In this document: positions 61,782-64,000 of the stretch, piece after piece
Layout of the letters: each line of letters starts with the position of its first letter
How positions within the stretch are numbered: the stretch's first letter is position 1
NCBI GenBank assembly: GCA_038747915.1
Contig: JBCDJJ010000001.1
Span: 1 to 64,000 of the forward strand
DNA from: JBCDAP01 sp038747915
Lineage (GTDB): Bacteria; Planctomycetota; Phycisphaerae; Phycisphaerales; UBA1924
Length of the DNA stretch: 64,000 bases
Reading direction: 5' to 3'
Position numbers and translations under genes: made by a program
The notes under the pieces: model-generated
Databases searched by the model: none
Seen by the model: the letters and a program-made list of their open reading frames with translations, nothing else
Told to the model about the DNA's origin: nothing

Positions 61782-62900
61782 TCAGGAGCCCCGGTCATGA
61801 GGGGACACAGGGGCGCCGGTTGGGGCAGGCGTGTCATCTCGGAGTGGACGAACGGAGTCACGGACGAGGGCGATCGGCTCAGCAGGCGTCGCCGAGCCGT
61901 TCGGGTCGCGTCCTTCAATGCGGCACACCATGAGATCGACGATGCGCTGCACCTGATCGGCAGCTCGGAAGTCGATGGTCGACAGGGCCGGCCGCAGCAC
62001 GACCGACTCGGGGATGTTGTCGAAACTGACGACCGACAGATCGCTCGGGATCGCGATGTTGAGGTCGCTGCACGCGGCGTAGAGCGAGACCGCAAGCTGA
62101 TCGTTCAGGCAGATCACCGCGGTCGCCCGCTGTGCTTCGGGTGTGCTGCGCCACGAGCGGCAGAACGACGCCGCGGTTTGATAGAAGTCCTCATAGTCGC
62201 CGGTATCCGCGTGGGGCACTCGGTCGAGCATGCCGCCGCGGGCTTCGACCGCGGCCTCGATGCCGCTGACCTTGCCATCCCGGCGCTTCGCGCTCCCCAC
62301 GCCGCTGCCCAAGAACAGGATGCGGCGGTGCCCGCGGTCGAGCAGCATGTCAGCCGCGAGTCGCCCCGCAGCATCGTGTGGCCACAGGAACTCGGCGTGC
62401 GCGGTGCCGCACGATCCGCCGAAGAGTGTCACCGGGATCCCGGCATCCTCGAAGGCGTGCAGCGCCTCGAGATGCTCGCGGTCCGATTCGTATACCGGGC
62501 CGAGCACCACGCCGTCGACATGGTCGCCGAGCAACTCAACGGGGAACCGCGAGAGCAGGAAGAGATCCTTCCCGGTCACGTGCAGCTGCGCGCGGTATCC
62601 GCGGCGGCCGAGCTGCTTCTGGATCTCATGCGTGAGCCGCGCAAAGAACGGGTTCTCGAAGGTGCGTGTCAGGACGACCCCGACCTCCTTCGACCTCTTG
62701 CCGCCGAGCTTCTGGGCAGCCCTGCTTGGCGTGTACCCGGTTTGCCTCACAGCCTGGAGCACGCGTTCACGCGTGTGCTCGGGGTACTTCCCTTCAACCT
62801 GACGATTCACGATATCGGAAACTGTCGTAATTCCGACACCCGCCAGCGAAGCGACGTCTCGAAGTGAAACGTTTTTTCTCCGCTGAGGGAGTGTTGTCAT
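61782..62900 (-). CDS. LacI-family regulator of the sulfated-glycan locus
   Basis: LacI-type regulator of 372 residues. HTH: VSLRDVASLAGVGITTVSDI (11-30), continuing VNRQVEGKYPEHTRERVLQAVRQTGY (key residues V, V, Y, R, V). The ligand domain contains VGVVLTRTFENPFFARLTHEIQ and ADMLLDRGHRRILFLGSG. It heads the 17-kb minus-strand series that includes the secreted protein, sulfatases, hydrolases and transporter. Two AACGTT-core sites exactly 50 bases apart (62867-62874 and 62915-62926) suggest self-control. From the promoter position (62907-62934) the transcript would begin near the ATG at 62900, so the mRNA may be leaderless. Confidence 0.93.
   Translation of the reverse strand: MTTLPQRRKNVSLRDVASLAGVGITTVSDIVNRQVEGKYPEHTRERVLQAVRQTGYTPSRAAQKLGGKRSKEVGVVLTRTFENPFFARLTHEIQKQLGRRGYRAQLHVTGKDLFLLSRFPVELLGDHVDGVVLGPVYESDREHLEALHAFEDAGIPVTLFGGSCGTAHAEFLWPHDAAGRLAADMLLDRGHRRILFLGSGVGSAKRRDGKVSGIEAAVEARGGMLDRVPHADTGDYEDFYQTAASFCRSWRSTPEAQRATAVICLNDQLAVSLYAACSDLNIAIPSDLSVVSFDNIPESVVLRPALSTIDFRAADQVQRIVDLMVCRIEGRDPNGSATPAEPIALVRDSVRPLRDDTPAPTGAPVSPHDRGS
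62867..62874. promoter_or_regulatory. Second AACGTT-core operator site inside the LacI gene
   Basis: AAACGTTT is an 8-base palindrome within the first 35 bases of the LacI-family coding region. Its centre is exactly 50 bases from that of the promoter site at 62915-62926. The two could be bound together by a dimer pair. Confidence 0.45.
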
Positions 62901-62906
62901 GTATCA

Positions 62907-62934
62907 AATATCGGCGAAACGTTCCGCTTGTCAA
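62907..62934 (-). promoter_or_regulatory. LacI-gene promoter with operator in the spacer
   Basis: On the minus strand TTGACA (62934-62929, a consensus -35) is followed by a 16-base spacer and GATATT (62912-62907, a 4-of-6 match for -10). The spacer holds CGGAACGTTTCG (62926-62915), an imperfect palindrome with core AACGTT. A bound LacI-type protein would block polymerase directly. Transcription would start close to the ATG at 62900. Confidence 0.6.
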
Positions 62935-63330
62935 GCAGAAGTTCAATTGGAAGCACCGATCGATGAAATTTGATCAACACCCCTTGAGATCGAGGGAGTC
63001 GCTTGGTTTCGGGATTTCATGCGGATGATGCGTTGTACTCACCTCATCAGCACGCTCGGTGCGACAGAGCTTGGGTGTGTGGAGTACCGGCGGAATTCCG
63101 CTCAGTTCGAGCGCCGCGAGCTAACTCCCGCGACACAGCGTGCTGTCGCGGCTGAGTCGCCCACCTGCTCCCCTCAAACCGGCGGATTTTATGGGGGCGT
63201 GGTGTCTGCAGGCCGTTAAAGGCGAACAGGATCGGGGAGTGAACGCATCGGTCGCGAATCCCGATGGAGCCCCTTGACTTTTTCTGGAATTGTCGTAGGT
63301 TTCCCGCGACGAGACTTCTGGGGTGTCTCT
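62935..63330. other. Intergenic region before the last prepilin-like gene
   Basis: Rest of the 430-base divergent gap. I see no gene. A possible plus-strand promoter is TTGACT (63274-63279), 16-base spacer and TAGGTT (63296-63301), followed by GGGGTG 6 bases before the ATG at 63331. Small frames at about 63019-63219 have no support. Confidence 0.45.
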
Positions 63331-64000
63331 ATGGGGTTGGTTGCGTTGGGCATTCAATTCGTAGCGGTCCGTCGTAGTCGCTGCCGGTCGATGGGGTTCA
63401 CGCTGATCGAACTCCTCGTTGTGGTGGCGGTGATCGCGCTGCTGATCGGTTTGCTGCTGCCGACGGTCGCGCGGGCCCGCGATGCCGCTTGGAACGTGCA
63501 GGATCTGAGCAACCTCCGTCAGCTCGGGGTCGCGTCGACGGCGTACCGGCAGGACAACGATGAGATGCCTCCGATCGTGCTCGACCAGTTCGGATCCGCG
63601 TTCAACCGCATCGCGTGGTCGTTCGGCGGCAAGACCTCTCATATCCTGATTCTCTTTCGGCCAGGGGGCGGCTCGACTGGCCTCGTGCACGAGAGTCAAC
63701 GTCCTCTCAACGCGTACCTCTTCGACGACATCGACCCGTTCCTGACCGGGCCGTCTTCCGGCGCCGGGACACCGGATGTGCAGTTCCGGCAAGAGATTTT
63801 CAGTGCTTTCCTTAACGACATCGATCCGAGGCCCGAGCGGCCATTCTTTCGGGCATCGCGCGACCGCATCGGAGGTCCCGCCTTCGGGTGGGTCGAAGAC
63901 ACGGTGAATGCGCAGAGTGTGTTCACGGGCAGCGAACTGCCTGACAGCATCTATGACCTGACCGGGACAAGCTACTTCAACAACAACCTGTTCTGGGACA
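63331..64000 (+). CDS. Prepilin-like protein, 3' end cut by window edge
   Basis: Open frame from ATG 63331 to the window end (at least 223 residues), not closed by a stop. The leader is MGFTLIELLVVVAVIALLI preceded by a longer basic region (VRRSRCRS); an internal ATG at 63391 (MGFTLIEL) is an alternative start. After the helix comes ARDAAWNVQDLSNLRQLGVASTAYRQDNDEMPP, the typical family continuation. The DG motif has not been reached. It is divergent from the LacI-family gene, with the intergenic promoter region shared. The plus strand beyond 64000 is unknown, so its partner genes cannot be seen. Confidence 0.85.
   Translation, partial: MGLVALGIQFVAVRRSRCRSMGFTLIELLVVVAVIALLIGLLLPTVARARDAAWNVQDLSNLRQLGVASTAYRQDNDEMPPIVLDQFGSAFNRIAWSFGGKTSHILILFRPGGGSTGLVHESQRPLNAYLFDDIDPFLTGPSSGAGTPDVQFRQEIFSAFLNDIDPRPERPFFRASRDRIGGPAFGWVEDTVNAQSVFTGSELPDSIYDLTGTSYFNNNLFWD

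Noticed and set aside
1..64000. CRISPR array, tRNA or rRNA genes, phage or insertion sequence
   Set aside because: I saw no repeat-spacer series, no cloverleaf or conserved rRNA segments in the gaps, and no transposase or integrase among the genes.

Overview
The window looks like a GC-rich chromosome segment from a marine planctomycete, probably a Phycisphaerae-type organism. I infer this from the mix of genes: three FGly-type sulfatases, many secreted glycoside hydrolases, five prepilin-like proteins with the FTLIELLVVVAVIALLI leader, EF-hand/dockerin-like tails ending in GC or CP, and no SusC/SusD pair. There is no rRNA, tRNA, CRISPR array or transposase that I can support. 39 protein genes are called; the last one runs off the right edge.

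Layout. (1) 36-113: a REP-like double hairpin. (2) 137-13819: a beta-glucan locus. A minus-strand series runs LacI regulator, prepilin-like protein, secreted four-repeat protein, GH5_9-like exo-glucanase, ABC binding protein, two permeases and GH30; a divergent GH1 beta-glucosidase sits behind a perfect LacI-type operator. GH30 + GH5_9 + GH1 fits a laminarin-like beta-1,3/1,6-glucan. (3) 13908-21936: a tight minus-strand operon encoding an RND tripartite efflux pump followed by a K+-channel-like protein and a PP2C/SpoIIE phosphatase. (4) 22073-27496: an HXXEE membrane protein, a TetR regulator, a cysteine-synthase-like PLP enzyme and a penicillin-acylase-like Ntn hydrolase. (5) 27616-37184: two units, each made of a prepilin-like gene and a member of an unrecognised paralogous family (A and B), plus a LamG-like secreted protein and a sodium:solute symporter. 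(6) 37457-45418: a plus-strand island of four exported proteins: FG-GAP/VCBS protein, PEP-CTERM-like protein, subtilase, and a large protein with about twelve GDDxY repeats. (7) 45566-62900: a minus-strand locus for a sulfated glycan with LacI regulator, secreted protein, prepilin-like protein, three sulfatases, GH2, two clan-A-like hydrolases and a GPH-type transporter. (8) 63331-64000: start of a fifth prepilin-like gene.

How they fit together. Regions 2 and 7 share one plan: a LacI regulator at the head, then a secreted non-catalytic protein and a single prepilin-like protein, then enzymes and a sugar importer. In region 5 the unknown family A/B takes the place of LacI beside the prepilin-like gene, and family A has a tandem palindrome just upstream. 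This leads me to suggest, as inference only, that A/B are regulators. The other candidates for undescribed biology are the GDDxY repeat protein, a ~175-residue domain shared by a hydrolase and a secreted protein in region 7, and the covarying REP-like hairpins.
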